A stretch of 64,000 bases of DNA from Clostridium akagii DSM 12554 (lineage in GTDB: Bacteria > Bacillota > Clostridia > Clostridiales > Clostridiaceae), in the NCBI RefSeq assembly GCF_000686725.1, contig NZ_KK366007.1, positions 1-64,000 on the forward strand, in the 5' to 3' direction. Made by a program: the position numbers and the translations under genes. Within the stretch, counting starts at the first letter, position 1; the number at the start of each line of letters is the position of its first letter. Shown here piece by piece: positions 48,133 to 56,317 of the stretch. The notes under the pieces are model-generated. The model saw only the letters and a program-made list of their open reading frames with translations. It made no database searches and had not been told where the DNA came from.

Positions 48133-48159
48133 ACTTAGGGATAAAGCCCGCATTCCGTA
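48105..48159 (+). repeat. 55-bp direct repeat, copy 1
   Basis: This copy overlaps the last codons and stop of the pseudouridine synthase gene. It begins TAGCGAAGACGAGTGC and ends CATTCCGTA. It differs from copy 2 at one base. Confidence 0.93.
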
Positions 48160-48240
48160 GCACAGCGGAGGAATACGTACATAAAACCTTTTTAAAAATA
48201 AAATAACAACTAAGGTTTTACTCATTCAGGAGTAAACTCC

Positions 48241-48295
48241 TAGTGAAGACGAGTGCAACGAAGTCTGAACTTAGGGATAAAGCCCGCATTCCGTA
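48241..48295 (+). repeat. 55-bp direct repeat, copy 2
   Basis: A near-identical copy (54 of 55 bases) of the repeat at 48105, 136 bases further on and in the same orientation, wholly non-coding. Between the copies lies an AGGAGT/ACTCCT stem at about 48228-48241 and a TAAAACC/GGTTTTA stem. Confidence 0.93.
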
Positions 48296-48351
48296 CTTGA
48301 ATGTTTATATTTAATTCACAAATGATGTTTTTGATAAAAGGTGAAGATGTG

Positions 48352-48382
48352 TTAAAATGAATACAGTCCTTATTCATTTTAA
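48352..48382. promoter_or_regulatory. 12-bp inverted repeat before the methyltransferase gene
   Basis: TTAAAATGAATA pairs with TATTCATTTTAA around a seven-base loop, 50 bases ahead of the gene at 48432. It could be an operator or a terminator of read-through; no clear T-run follows. Confidence 0.5.
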
Positions 48383-48431
48383 TATATCTTTATGCGTACT
48401 ATAATTTAAGTAGCGGAGGCTAAATGAAAAT

Positions 48432-48995
48432 ATGATTACTACAAACATAAAAGATATAAACATGAAATTTAATACAACAAATAAAGTTTTTTCTCCCCAG
48501 AACATTGATAAGGGAACCTTAGCTATGTTATCAGTTGCACAAATAAATAGTGATGATAAAGTATTAGATTTAGGCTGCGGTTACGGCATAGTTGGTATAC
48601 TTTCAGCCAAAATCGCTGGAGCAAATAATGTAGTAATGATTGATGTAGATGATAACGCAATACAACTTACAAGGGAAAATATTTTACTTAATAATGTTCA
48701 GGGAGTTAGGGTACACAAAAGTGATGGATTTAAAAATATGGATGAAAAAGATTTTACTTTGATTTTTTCTAACCCACCATATCATATGGATTTTTCCGTT
48801 CCAAAGGAATTTATTGAAAAAGGTTTTAATAGATTAGCGATTGGTGGGAAAATGTATATGGTTACTAAGAGAAAAGAATGGTATAAAAATAAGTTGATTT
48901 CAATTTTTGGTGGCGTTAAAATAACTGAAATTGATGATTATTATATTTTTATGTCAGAGAAGAAGAATAAAACATATTCAAGTAAAAAAAAATAA
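48432..48995 (+). CDS. Class I SAM-dependent methyltransferase (RsmC/YbxB-like)
   Basis: A 187-residue single-domain methyltransferase with SAM motif VLDLGCGYGIVG, the acidic VVMIDVDDNAI and a catalytic NPPYH of the kind that methylates exocyclic amino groups. It resembles the C-terminal half of RsmC and Bacillus YbxB, so a guanine N2 in rRNA is a plausible target, but this is not certain. The start ATG overlaps the stop of a three-codon ORF (ATGAAAATATGA at 48424) that sits at the ideal distance from the GGAGG site. Confidence 0.85.
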   Translation: MITTNIKDINMKFNTTNKVFSPQNIDKGTLAMLSVAQINSDDKVLDLGCGYGIVGILSAKIAGANNVVMIDVDDNAIQLTRENILLNNVQGVRVHKSDGFKNMDEKDFTLIFSNPPYHMDFSVPKEFIEKGFNRLAIGGKMYMVTKRKEWYKNKLISIFGGVKITEIDDYYIFMSEKKNKTYSSKKK

Positions 48996-49048
48996 AAATT
49001 TAGTGATAAAACGGGTGGATTATGTGCAACCCTAAAAGGAGAGTATAA

Positions 49049-49363
49049 ATGCAAAGTGTAAATAATTTAATCAGTAAGAGCCCAGTACATTTAACTAGCA
49101 ATACTATAATTTTAATAATATTAGCTATTATTGCTTTTTATGTAGTATCAAAAGTAATAGGTGTTATATTTAAAGTAGTTATGATAGTAGTGGCTTGTTG
49201 GTTCGTTTTAATGTGCTTTCAAAGTACAAATATTGTAAACATACCTGTAATAAAACAAACTTATACTAAAATAGAACAAATGATTCCTTCAAAAGTATTG
49301 TGGACCAAAGCTGCTTTAGATGGTGCTGATAAAATAAAAAATGCTGTTAGTAATATTAAATAA
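49049..49363 (+). CDS. Small membrane protein of unknown function
   Basis: A 104-residue protein with two adjoining hydrophobic stretches (about 18-40 and 40-57, IILIILAIIAFYVVSKVIG and VVMIVVACWFVLMCF) and an amphipathic C-terminus. I do not recognise its family. AGGAGAG precedes the ATG. It lies 53 bases after the methyltransferase gene and no terminator stands between, so it may be cotranscribed. Confidence 0.6.
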   Translation: MQSVNNLISKSPVHLTSNTIILIILAIIAFYVVSKVIGVIFKVVMIVVACWFVLMCFQSTNIVNIPVIKQTYTKIEQMIPSKVLWTKAALDGADKIKNAVSNIK

Positions 49364-49762
49364 TAAATATAGGTAGAATTATAATATGAAAAGTACTATA
49401 CTGTAAGAATATTAGTGTATAGTTGATTTTTATATATGTGCCTGTAAGCATAATAAAAATCATTCATTAGTAATTGTGTGTACAAATACATTTGATACAT
49501 GAATTTTATGAACCAGTGGAATTGCAGATTAGCCTGCAACTCTACTGGTATTTTTTAGTTTAAATAATCAGATAATAAAATATCTTTAATAAATATTTTC
49601 AGCGTAAGTATAATTTTTTCTGCTTTTCGCATAATAATATAATAGATATTATGTTGAAAAATATAGCTTGTTTTATGATATGCTGTGAGTAAAAATTAAA
49701 TTTATGCAAATGGCATATGGTGAAAAACCTTATTTTTAGGTAAATTATGTATAGGTGAGTAC
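49364..49762 (+). other. Intergenic region with a strong terminator
   Basis: This 399-base stretch has no gene that I can support. It holds a terminator at 49512-49556, about 150 bases after the small membrane protein gene, a TATAAT near 49380 and AT-rich sequence with a TATAATA near 49635 ahead of the XRE gene. A short RNA ending at the terminator is possible. Confidence 0.4.
49512..49556 (+). terminator. Intrinsic terminator
   Basis: ACCAGT pairs with ACTGGT and TTGCAG with CTGCAA inside it; a run of Ts follows. Confidence 0.85.
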
Positions 49763-50095
49763 ATGAAAAAAACAATAAATTATAAAGAAATTGGAGATAA
49801 AATTAGAATTGAAAGAGAAAAGTTCGATATGTCCAGAGAAAAATTCGCAGAACTTTTAGATCTATCTCCATTTTTTGTGGGACAAATTGAAAGAGGAGAA
49901 AGAAAAATGAGCATTAGTACGTTGATAAACGTTTCAGAGTGCTTACATATATCATTAGATTATTTGATTTTTGGAGAGGCTTATAGTGATGAAGAGGAAA
50001 ATAAGCTACATTCCCTAATCGTAAAATGTTCAGAAAAAGAGGCTAGTGTTATTGAAGAGGTTATTAAAACAATTTTACCTCATATTACAAGATAA
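49763..50095 (+). CDS. XRE-family transcriptional regulator
   Basis: A 110-residue protein with an N-terminal helix-turn-helix of the Xre/Cro type (KIRIEREKFDMSREKFAELLDLSPFFVGQIERGERKMS in outline, residues 13-50) and a helical C-terminal segment (SDEEENKLHSLIVKC) that may dimerise. It stands alone with its own terminator. The target genes are unknown; many clostridial homologues act in sporulation or solventogenesis control. Confidence 0.88.
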   Translation: MKKTINYKEIGDKIRIEREKFDMSREKFAELLDLSPFFVGQIERGERKMSISTLINVSECLHISLDYLIFGEAYSDEEENKLHSLIVKCSEKEASVIEEVIKTILPHITR

Positions 50096-50121
50096 AATTT
50101 GCAACAGATGAAATACATAAT

Positions 50122-50170
50122 AAAATATGCTATAAGACAATTATTATCGTTGTCTTATAGCATATTTTTT
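50122..50170 (+). terminator. Terminator after the XRE gene
   Basis: AATATGCTATAAGACAA pairs perfectly with TTGTCTTATAGCATATT and runs into Ts. Confidence 0.92.
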
Positions 50171-50323
50171 AGTATGCACCATTTGGGTATAATTCAAGGT
50201 AAATATATACATACTTGTAATTATTGAATGAAGTGTAGCTAAAGAAATCGCCGATTTAAGATTGTAATAGTAGCTTTTTCTAAGTTAGGATAACTCTTAA
50301 ATATATCTTAAGGTAGGTGTTTG

Positions 50324-50542
50324 ATGAATCCAGAGATGATTGGGCACATAAATAACGATGAACTCAAAAATGATATTAATGAATTAAGAGACGTTTTAAA
50401 CGAAATGTGCGCTTTAGCCGAAAATGCCGAAGACATGGAAAAAATAGTTGTAGTAAGCCAACAAATGGACACGCTTATTGTTAAATATATGATTGAAGAA
50501 TATAAATATTTACAAGTAATTACAATTAACCCTATAGGGTAG
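50324..50542 (+). CDS. Spo0E-like aspartyl-phosphate phosphatase
   Basis: A 72-residue protein. The pair of helices ends in VVSQQMDTLIVKYM, which matches the Spo0E signature SxxLDxLIxxY with Met for Leu. Spo0E proteins dephosphorylate Spo0A~P and delay sporulation. The ATG at 50324 is preferred over TTG at 50321 because AGGTAGGTG precedes it. The stop codon lies within the left part of a terminator stem. The family call rests on this motif and the length. Confidence 0.75.
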   Translation: MNPEMIGHINNDELKNDINELRDVLNEMCALAENAEDMEKIVVVSQQMDTLIVKYMIEEYKYLQVITINPIG

Positions 50543-50573
50543 ATCTAAAGTCTATGCTATAGGGCTTTTTTTA
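50530..50573 (+). terminator. Terminator overlapping the Spo0E-like gene end
   Basis: CCCTATAG pairs with CTATAGGG and a T-run follows. The left arm encodes the final residues of the Spo0E-like protein. Confidence 0.85.
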
Positions 50574-50599
50574 TATAATTATAAGTTAAAATTAAAAGT

Positions 50600-50648
50600 G
50601 TCAGTTGAATTGCGTGTCGCGGAGCAATTTAATTGATATTTTTTTTAT
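50600..50648 (+). terminator. Second hairpin with T-run
   Basis: GTCAGTTGAATTGC pairs with GCAATTTAATTGAT (two wobble pairs) around GTGTCGCGGA and is followed by ATTTTTTTT. It stands about 30 bases after the first terminator and ahead of the GGDEF gene. Confidence 0.7.
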
Positions 50649-50779
50649 TTTCAAAATAATCATATGACATTAAAAAAACGTGTAGAATTTTATCAAAATA
50701 TAGGATATAATATATGAAATGATATTGGAATGTAAAAAATTTCAACTATGACGCGAAAGTTAATTGGAGGTTATGCCAT

Positions 50780-52273
50780 ATGAATAATAATTTTTACAAA
50801 CAATTTAAAGATGGAATTATATTAAAACATAAAATTTGGAAATATAGACCATTAAACGAGAAGATTCTATCAGATGCAATATTTCACAGTGCACCAGGAA
50901 TGATTTTTCTCTATGATGAGAAAAATGAATTAGTGAGATGGAACAAAAAACATGAGGACATAACAGGATACTCAGCAGAGGAATTATTTAAAATCAATGT
51001 TTTGGATTGGTTTATTGGTGATGAAATCAGTCGAAATATTGTAAAAGATGCCATTTCTAGAGCTGTTGAGGAAGGCTTTGGGGATGGTGAAGTAGAACTT
51101 CAGAAAAAAGATGGCACAACAATACCTATGTATTTTACAGCCAGTGGTCTATATTTGGATGGTAAGCAATATTTTGCAGGTGTGGCTATTGATATAACAG
51201 AGCGTAAAAAAAAGGAAAGTGAAATTTTCTATCTAAGTTATCATGATCAGTTAACAGGTTTATACAACCGTAGATTTTATGAAGAAGAGTTAAATAGACT
51301 GGATACTAAAAGAAATCTTCCACTAACTATCGTTATGGGTGATGTAAACGGATTAAAACTTATCAATGATTCTTTTGGGCATGTAATGGGTGATGAACTT
51401 ATTAAGAAAGTGGCGCAATTAATAACCAGAGCATGCCGTGATGATGATATTATTGCCAGAATGGGTGGGGATGAATTTGTTATTATACTACCCAAAACGG
51501 ATGCTTTGGAAACAGAAAAAATACTTAATCGTATTGCATATTTGTCATTAAGTGAAAAAGTGGGAGCTACGGATGTTTCTATTGCATTTGGCTTTGAAAC
51601 TAAGGTTAATGAGGAAGAAAAAATTGAAAATATATTTAAAAAGGCAGAAGACAAGATGTACAAGAAAAAACTTTTTGAAAGCCCAGGCATGAGAGGAAGA
51701 ACAATAAAAGCTATAATAAATAACCTTTACCAAAAAAATAAAAGAGAAGAAGAACATTCCTATAGAGTTTCAGAGCTATGCAAAAAAATGGGGAAAGCAC
51801 TTAGATTAACCGAATATGAAGTTGAAGAACTTAAGACAGTTGGACTACTTCATGATATAGGGAAAATAGCTATAGATGAAAATATACTTAATAAGCAAGG
51901 TAAACTTACGGAGAATGAGAGGAAAGAAATTAATCGTCATCCTGAAATTGGTTATAGAATTTTGGGTACAGTAAATGACATGTCACAAATGGCAGAGTAT
52001 GTATTAGCACATCATGAGAGATGGGATGGAAAAGGGTATCCCAAAGGGTTAAAAGGAGAAGATATACCAATGGTATCAAGAATCATAACTATAGCAGATG
52101 CATATGATGAAATGACTAGTGATAAAAGTTATGGAAGTGCACTTACAAAAGAATTAGCAATATTGGAATTACAAGAAATGGCAGGTAGTAACTTTGATCC
52201 TAAACTTGTAGGTATATTTATTGAAAAGGTAATACCGCAACAAGAAAAGTTGAAACAGAAAAGAGACAAGTAG
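50780..52273 (+). CDS. PAS-GGDEF-HD-GYP signalling protein
   Basis: A 497-residue protein for cyclic-di-GMP turnover. A PAS domain with PAC motif (about 30-148) is followed by a GGDEF domain (about 150-305) with an intact RMGGDEF active site and an RDDD inhibitory site five residues before. An HD-GYP domain (about 325-490) carries HDIGK, HHERWDGKGYP and DAYDEM. No membrane segment is visible, so it is cytoplasmic. Both making and breaking activities may be kept. TATAAT near 50708 could be its promoter. Confidence 0.92.
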   Translation: MNNNFYKQFKDGIILKHKIWKYRPLNEKILSDAIFHSAPGMIFLYDEKNELVRWNKKHEDITGYSAEELFKINVLDWFIGDEISRNIVKDAISRAVEEGFGDGEVELQKKDGTTIPMYFTASGLYLDGKQYFAGVAIDITERKKKESEIFYLSYHDQLTGLYNRRFYEEELNRLDTKRNLPLTIVMGDVNGLKLINDSFGHVMGDELIKKVAQLITRACRDDDIIARMGGDEFVIILPKTDALETEKILNRIAYLSLSEKVGATDVSIAFGFETKVNEEEKIENIFKKAEDKMYKKKLFESPGMRGRTIKAIINNLYQKNKREEEHSYRVSELCKKMGKALRLTEYEVEELKTVGLLHDIGKIAIDENILNKQGKLTENERKEINRHPEIGYRILGTVNDMSQMAEYVLAHHERWDGKGYPKGLKGEDIPMVSRIITIADAYDEMTSDKSYGSALTKELAILELQEMAGSNFDPKLVGIFIEKVIPQQEKLKQKRDK

Positions 52274-52297
52274 CCAATGGGCACTTATCTCTTTTTT
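52261..52297. terminator. Terminator between convergent genes
   Basis: AAGAGACAAGT pairs with ACTTATCTCTT with one mismatch; a T-run follows on the plus strand. The left arm overlaps the stop of the GGDEF gene. Confidence 0.8.
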
Positions 52298-52299
52298 AA

Positions 52300-52719
52300 C
52301 TAGCTCTCTTTATATAATCCGAAGCCAGTTATAACTAAATTATCCCAATCAGTTTCTTCGTCTTTAATCCAGCTATATTCAATGTTAAGCTCTTTTAGCC
52401 AACCATTAAGGCCACTACTTTTTTTGCTTACATTTGGAGCTAATCTTCCAAATGTTTCTTTAATTGTTTCAAGCAATTTTACTTGTTCTTCTTTTCCAAG
52501 TGTTTTGTCTAATAATTCTTCTATAACTTCACGACATTCTGCATAACTTTTATGGTCTTCAGCGTATAGTTCGTTAGACAACAATTGCTTCTTGTTGTTT
52601 AAGCTGTCTCTTACTTCATTTATTTCATCACCATTAGATAAGTATTTCTTAGCGATGTTAATAGCTGCAATATCATTATCCATTTTAACTATTGCTCGTT
52701 CTAGTTTTTCATTTCTCAT
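52300..52719 (-). CDS. Hypothetical protein, 139 residues
   Basis: I do not recognise this family. It is a charged, mostly helical protein (ELYAEDHKSYAECREVIEELL and so on) ending in a tryptophan-rich segment (SWIKDEETDWDNLVITGFG). No signal peptide or membrane segment is seen. AAAGTGAG lies ahead of its ATG at 52719. It faces the GGDEF gene and shares the terminator region. Confidence 0.6.
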   Translation of the reverse strand: MRNEKLERAIVKMDNDIAAINIAKKYLSNGDEINEVRDSLNNKKQLLSNELYAEDHKSYAECREVIEELLDKTLGKEEQVKLLETIKETFGRLAPNVSKKSSGLNGWLKELNIEYSWIKDEETDWDNLVITGFGLYKES

Positions 52720-52954
52720 TTTATTATTCTCACTTTACATTTTTTATTTGTCATGTTTATGCATCTTCAAAAAGTAATCAGCTAACATGTTAGTGCTTTT
52801 CTTTGAGAAGACTAATGACAATATATAATTATATCATTAAACTGGTTATCATACAAAACTGAATAAATAAAATATGTATTACGTTTACATTTAATAATAA
52901 ACATGGTAAAACATTAGTCGCTATTTTTGCTTACATTAATAATATAAAAAAATA

Positions 52955-52983
52955 TTGTGTTTTAATTAAAAATGTTGTATAAT
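52955..52983 (+). promoter_or_regulatory. Promoter of the YhgE/Pip-like gene
   Basis: TTGTGT (52955-52960), a 17-base spacer and TATAAT (52978-52983). The start falls inside the palindrome at 52985. Confidence 0.65.
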
Positions 52984-52984
52984 T

Positions 52985-53008
52985 CATATACTGACTAGTC
53001 AGTATATG
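52985..53008 (+). promoter_or_regulatory. 24-bp perfect palindrome, likely TetR-family operator
   Basis: Twelve bases (CATATACTGACT) and their exact complement meet at a central TA. It covers the predicted transcription start. The core TGACTAGTCA resembles operators of TetR-family repressors, which often control YhgE/Pip genes. No TetR gene is adjacent. Confidence 0.75.
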
Positions 53009-53026
53009 CACATAGGAGGTTATGAC

Positions 53027-55354
53027 ATGAATTTATTTAATGTATTAAAAACAGAGTCAAAATCATTTTTAAAAAATAAAATTAAAATAATTGCACTTTT
53101 AGCCGTTATACTTATTCCCCTATTATATAGTTTCAGTTACTTGAAAGCCTATTGGGATCCTTATGGTGATTTAAAAGATTATCACGTTGCAGTGGTGAAT
53201 AACGATTCTGGTGCAACTTTAAATAATGAAAAGGTCAATTATGGTAATGACACTGTTAAGGATTTAAAGGATAAAACAAACATTGGTTTTCAGTTTGTGG
53301 ACAGTAAAACTGGCAATGCTGGAATTAACAATGACAAATATTTTGCTTTAATTGAAATACCAAAGGATTTTTCAGAAAAAATTGCGGATGCAAAAAATGG
53401 TAAAGTAATAGCTCCAATAATAAAGTATGTATCCAACAACAAAAAAAATTATATTGGTACTAAAATCTCAGAAAATATTAAAAATGAAATTTTAGTTCAA
53501 ATCAAGCAAACTATTGCTGCTAAATATGGACAAACTGCATTTGATTCCATTTATAAATCTAAAGACGGTTTAAATGATGCTTCAAATGGTGCGGGTAAGC
53601 TTATTACTGGAACAACTGACATCTATAATGGTAATAATCAGATATCTTCTAATTTAAATGTGCTTAATAATCAAGTTCCTAAATTGCAGAGTGGTGCAAG
53701 TGCTTTGGCAAATGGTTCGGGGACACTTAACAGTGGATTAGGTAAATTGAATTCACAGGTGCCTACAATAACAAGTGCAGTTGGTCAGCTTTCATCTGGT
53801 GCTGATACTTTAAATAAAGGTGTATCTGATGCAGATAATGGTGCAAAGACACTAAATTCAAAGTCAAAAGATTTAACTGATGCTGGTACTAAGGTAAATG
53901 CGTACAACGGTATATTACTTGGCAAATATAGTGATATGACATCAGGATTAAAAAGTGGCGCGGATACATTGAATGGTGTTGCAACAAATGTTAATGATGG
54001 AGTAGCTGAATTGGTTAAAAATACAGAAGACAGCCAAAATAAAATGAATGAGGCACAAAAAGGATTGAAGGCATATTTGGATGTAAATCCAAAGGTAGCT
54101 AATGATCCAGCTATTCAGAAATATTTAATGACTATGGAAGCTATAGCTGAGAAGGCGTCTAGTAGTGAAAACACTAATAAAATTAAAGAATTGACAAAGG
54201 GAACAGCTGGACTAGTTAAGGGCACTAAAAATCTATCAGACCAGCTGAATACTGGTAATTCCAGTTCGTTAGCAGCAGCTTTTAATTCTGGACTAAATAA
54301 TTTTAATGAAGCAGCACTTGAGCCATATACAGCTGGAGTAAATCAATACACAGCTGGAGTAGGACAAGTGGCTACAGGATTAGATGCATTAGCACAAGGT
54401 TCGACTAAAGTGGCTACAGGACTTGAAACTTTAAATGCTAGTATGCCATCTCTTGCAAGTGCATCTAATCAATTATATAATGGTTCATCTACATTAAATA
54501 ATGGTATAAATGAACTTAACGGAAAAATGCCTGCTTTAGCGTCTGGTACTCAGCAGCTTGCAGATGGATCAAATAAACTTGGTGGTGCTTTATTAACTTT
54601 AAATAATGGAAATAAAGATTTACAAACTGGTTTAACAAATGGTGTTAAAACAATTAATGATAATGTAACATCGCCAAGTAAAGATCTTGGAACCTTTATT
54701 GGTGATCCTGTAAAAATATCCGAAACAGATATAGATAAAATAGATAATTATGGTACTGGACTTGCTCCATACTTCTTGCCAATATCATTATGGTTAGGTG
54801 CCGTACTTATGATGCTTATATTAAAGATTAAAAAACATAATTATAAAAAATTAAACAAATTTGAGTTTGTTTTAGGTAAATACTTGAATTATGCTGTAAT
54901 AGGTATAGTACAAGCAATATTACTAGGTTTTGTAACTTTATCTCTTGGAATTAAGCCCACACATTTGGTGATGTTTTTTGGCTCATTAATAGTTATGGCT
55001 ATTTCATTTGATGCTATACTTTATGCTCTAGTAAGTTTACTTGGACTGGTAGGAGAAGGTGCTGCAATAGTGCTCTTAGTATTACAATTATGTTCTGACG
55101 GTGGAACATTCCCCTACGAAGTATTACCTAAATTTTTTCAAGGTATAAGTCATTTCTTACCATTCACTTATGCTGTACAAATTTTGAGGGAATTACTATT
55201 CGCTAATAATATTAATGGAAGTCTAGTATTAAGAGATTTAGGAGTACTATTAGTGTTTGCTGTAGTATCAATAGCTGTAGCCTTAGTATTAGTAAAAAAA
55301 GGTGAAAAAATAAATAAACATATAGATAAAGCTTTAGAAAGCACAGCAGCATAA
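53027..55354 (+). CDS. YhgE/Pip-domain membrane protein
   Basis: A 775-residue protein with one N-terminal membrane segment (about 20-40), a large extracellular region, and about five membrane segments at the C-terminus (from about 590). The family includes Lactococcus phage infection protein Pip and ABC-2-like membrane proteins related to type VII secretion EsaA. The extracellular part has many repeats of a GxxxLxxG kind (for example ALANGSGTLNSGLGKLN), likely long coiled helices. The ATG at 53027 follows AGGAGG and overlaps a tiny ATGACATGA ORF. The function is not known. Confidence 0.88.
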   Translation: MNLFNVLKTESKSFLKNKIKIIALLAVILIPLLYSFSYLKAYWDPYGDLKDYHVAVVNNDSGATLNNEKVNYGNDTVKDLKDKTNIGFQFVDSKTGNAGINNDKYFALIEIPKDFSEKIADAKNGKVIAPIIKYVSNNKKNYIGTKISENIKNEILVQIKQTIAAKYGQTAFDSIYKSKDGLNDASNGAGKLITGTTDIYNGNNQISSNLNVLNNQVPKLQSGASALANGSGTLNSGLGKLNSQVPTITSAVGQLSSGADTLNKGVSDADNGAKTLNSKSKDLTDAGTKVNAYNGILLGKYSDMTSGLKSGADTLNGVATNVNDGVAELVKNTEDSQNKMNEAQKGLKAYLDVNPKVANDPAIQKYLMTMEAIAEKASSSENTNKIKELTKGTAGLVKGTKNLSDQLNTGNSSSLAAAFNSGLNNFNEAALEPYTAGVNQYTAGVGQVATGLDALAQGSTKVATGLETLNASMPSLASASNQLYNGSSTLNNGINELNGKMPALASGTQQLADGSNKLGGALLTLNNGNKDLQTGLTNGVKTINDNVTSPSKDLGTFIGDPVKISETDIDKIDNYGTGLAPYFLPISLWLGAVLMMLILKIKKHNYKKLNKFEFVLGKYLNYAVIGIVQAILLGFVTLSLGIKPTHLVMFFGSLIVMAISFDAILYALVSLLGLVGEGAAIVLLVLQLCSDGGTFPYEVLPKFFQGISHFLPFTYAVQILRELLFANNINGSLVLRDLGVLLVFAVVSIAVALVLVKKGEKINKHIDKALESTAA

Positions 55355-55379
55355 AATAACATTTGATTTTTAAATAGGG

Positions 55380-55418
55380 ATAGAGAAAAAGGTGGAATTC
55401 ATTAGCCTTTTTCTCTAT
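55380..55418 (+). terminator. Terminator after the YhgE/Pip-like gene
   Basis: ATAGAGAAAAAGG pairs perfectly with CCTTTTTCTCTAT; a short T-run follows. Confidence 0.85.
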
Positions 55419-55527
55419 TTTGCGTTGAAGATAAATGGTATTAGTAATTTATAAATCATTTACAATATAACAGTAAAAATGGTAAAATATTATTCATTGC
55501 AACTATTATATTAGGGGGAATACTTTT

Positions 55528-56316
55528 ATGGATTTTCAAGAACCAATAATTGAAATAAAAGATTTAAGTATGGATTACGGTGGCAAGGTAGTATTAAATA
55601 ACATCAATTTAAAAGTTGGTAAGGGAGAAATTATAGGATATATTGGACCAAATGGGGCAGGTAAAAGTACTACTGTAAAAATAATGTTAGGACTTGTTAA
55701 TGGATATGGAGGCCAGGTGCGAATATTAGGTAAAGATATTTCGGATGGCAATGTTGAATACAAGCGAAAAATCGGGTATGTTCCAGAAGTTGCAGAAATA
55801 TATGATAATTTGTCTGCTAAAGAATATTTGACATTTGTAGGTGAACTTTATGGGTTAGGTGAAGAGGAAACTGACAACAAAGCGAAAAAATTAATGAGGA
55901 TGTTTGAGATAGGGGAGGTTTATAATTCTAGAATGACGTCTTATTCTAAGGGTATGAGACAAAAAGTTCTTATAATTTCTAGCCTTTTGCATAATCCAGA
56001 CATATTGTTCTTTGACGAACCATTAAGTGGCTTAGATGCAAATAGTGTAATAGTAGTTAAGGAAATTTTGAAGCAACTTGCACTTCAAGGTAAAACTATC
56101 TTTTATTCATCACATATAATGGAAGTGGTAGAAAAAATCAGTAACAGAATTGTGTTGATTAAAAATGGTAGAATTGTTGCAGATGGAACTTTTGAGCAAC
56201 TTAAAGAAAAATCTAAGGAAGGTTCGCTTGAAGAAATATTCAACAATCTAACAGGATTTAATAATCATAAAGAAATAGCAGAGCAATTCGTAGCTATTGT
56301 TCAAGGGGGACAATAG
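55528..56316 (+). CDS. ABC transporter ATP-binding protein
   Basis: A 262-residue ATPase with Walker A GPNGAGKST at 40-48, the signature YSKGMRQKV near 140, and Walker B ILFFDEPLSGLD near 160. It resembles the ATPases of ABC-2 exporters. It is followed by a permease gene whose start is one base after its stop codon. The substrate is unknown; the YhgE/Pip-like neighbour upstream is divided from it by a terminator. Confidence 0.92.
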   Translation: MDFQEPIIEIKDLSMDYGGKVVLNNINLKVGKGEIIGYIGPNGAGKSTTVKIMLGLVNGYGGQVRILGKDISDGNVEYKRKIGYVPEVAEIYDNLSAKEYLTFVGELYGLGEEETDNKAKKLMRMFEIGEVYNSRMTSYSKGMRQKVLIISSLLHNPDILFFDEPLSGLDANSVIVVKEILKQLALQGKTIFYSSHIMEVVEKISNRIVLIKNGRIVADGTFEQLKEKSKEGSLEEIFNNLTGFNNHKEIAEQFVAIVQGGQ

Positions 56317-56317
56317 C

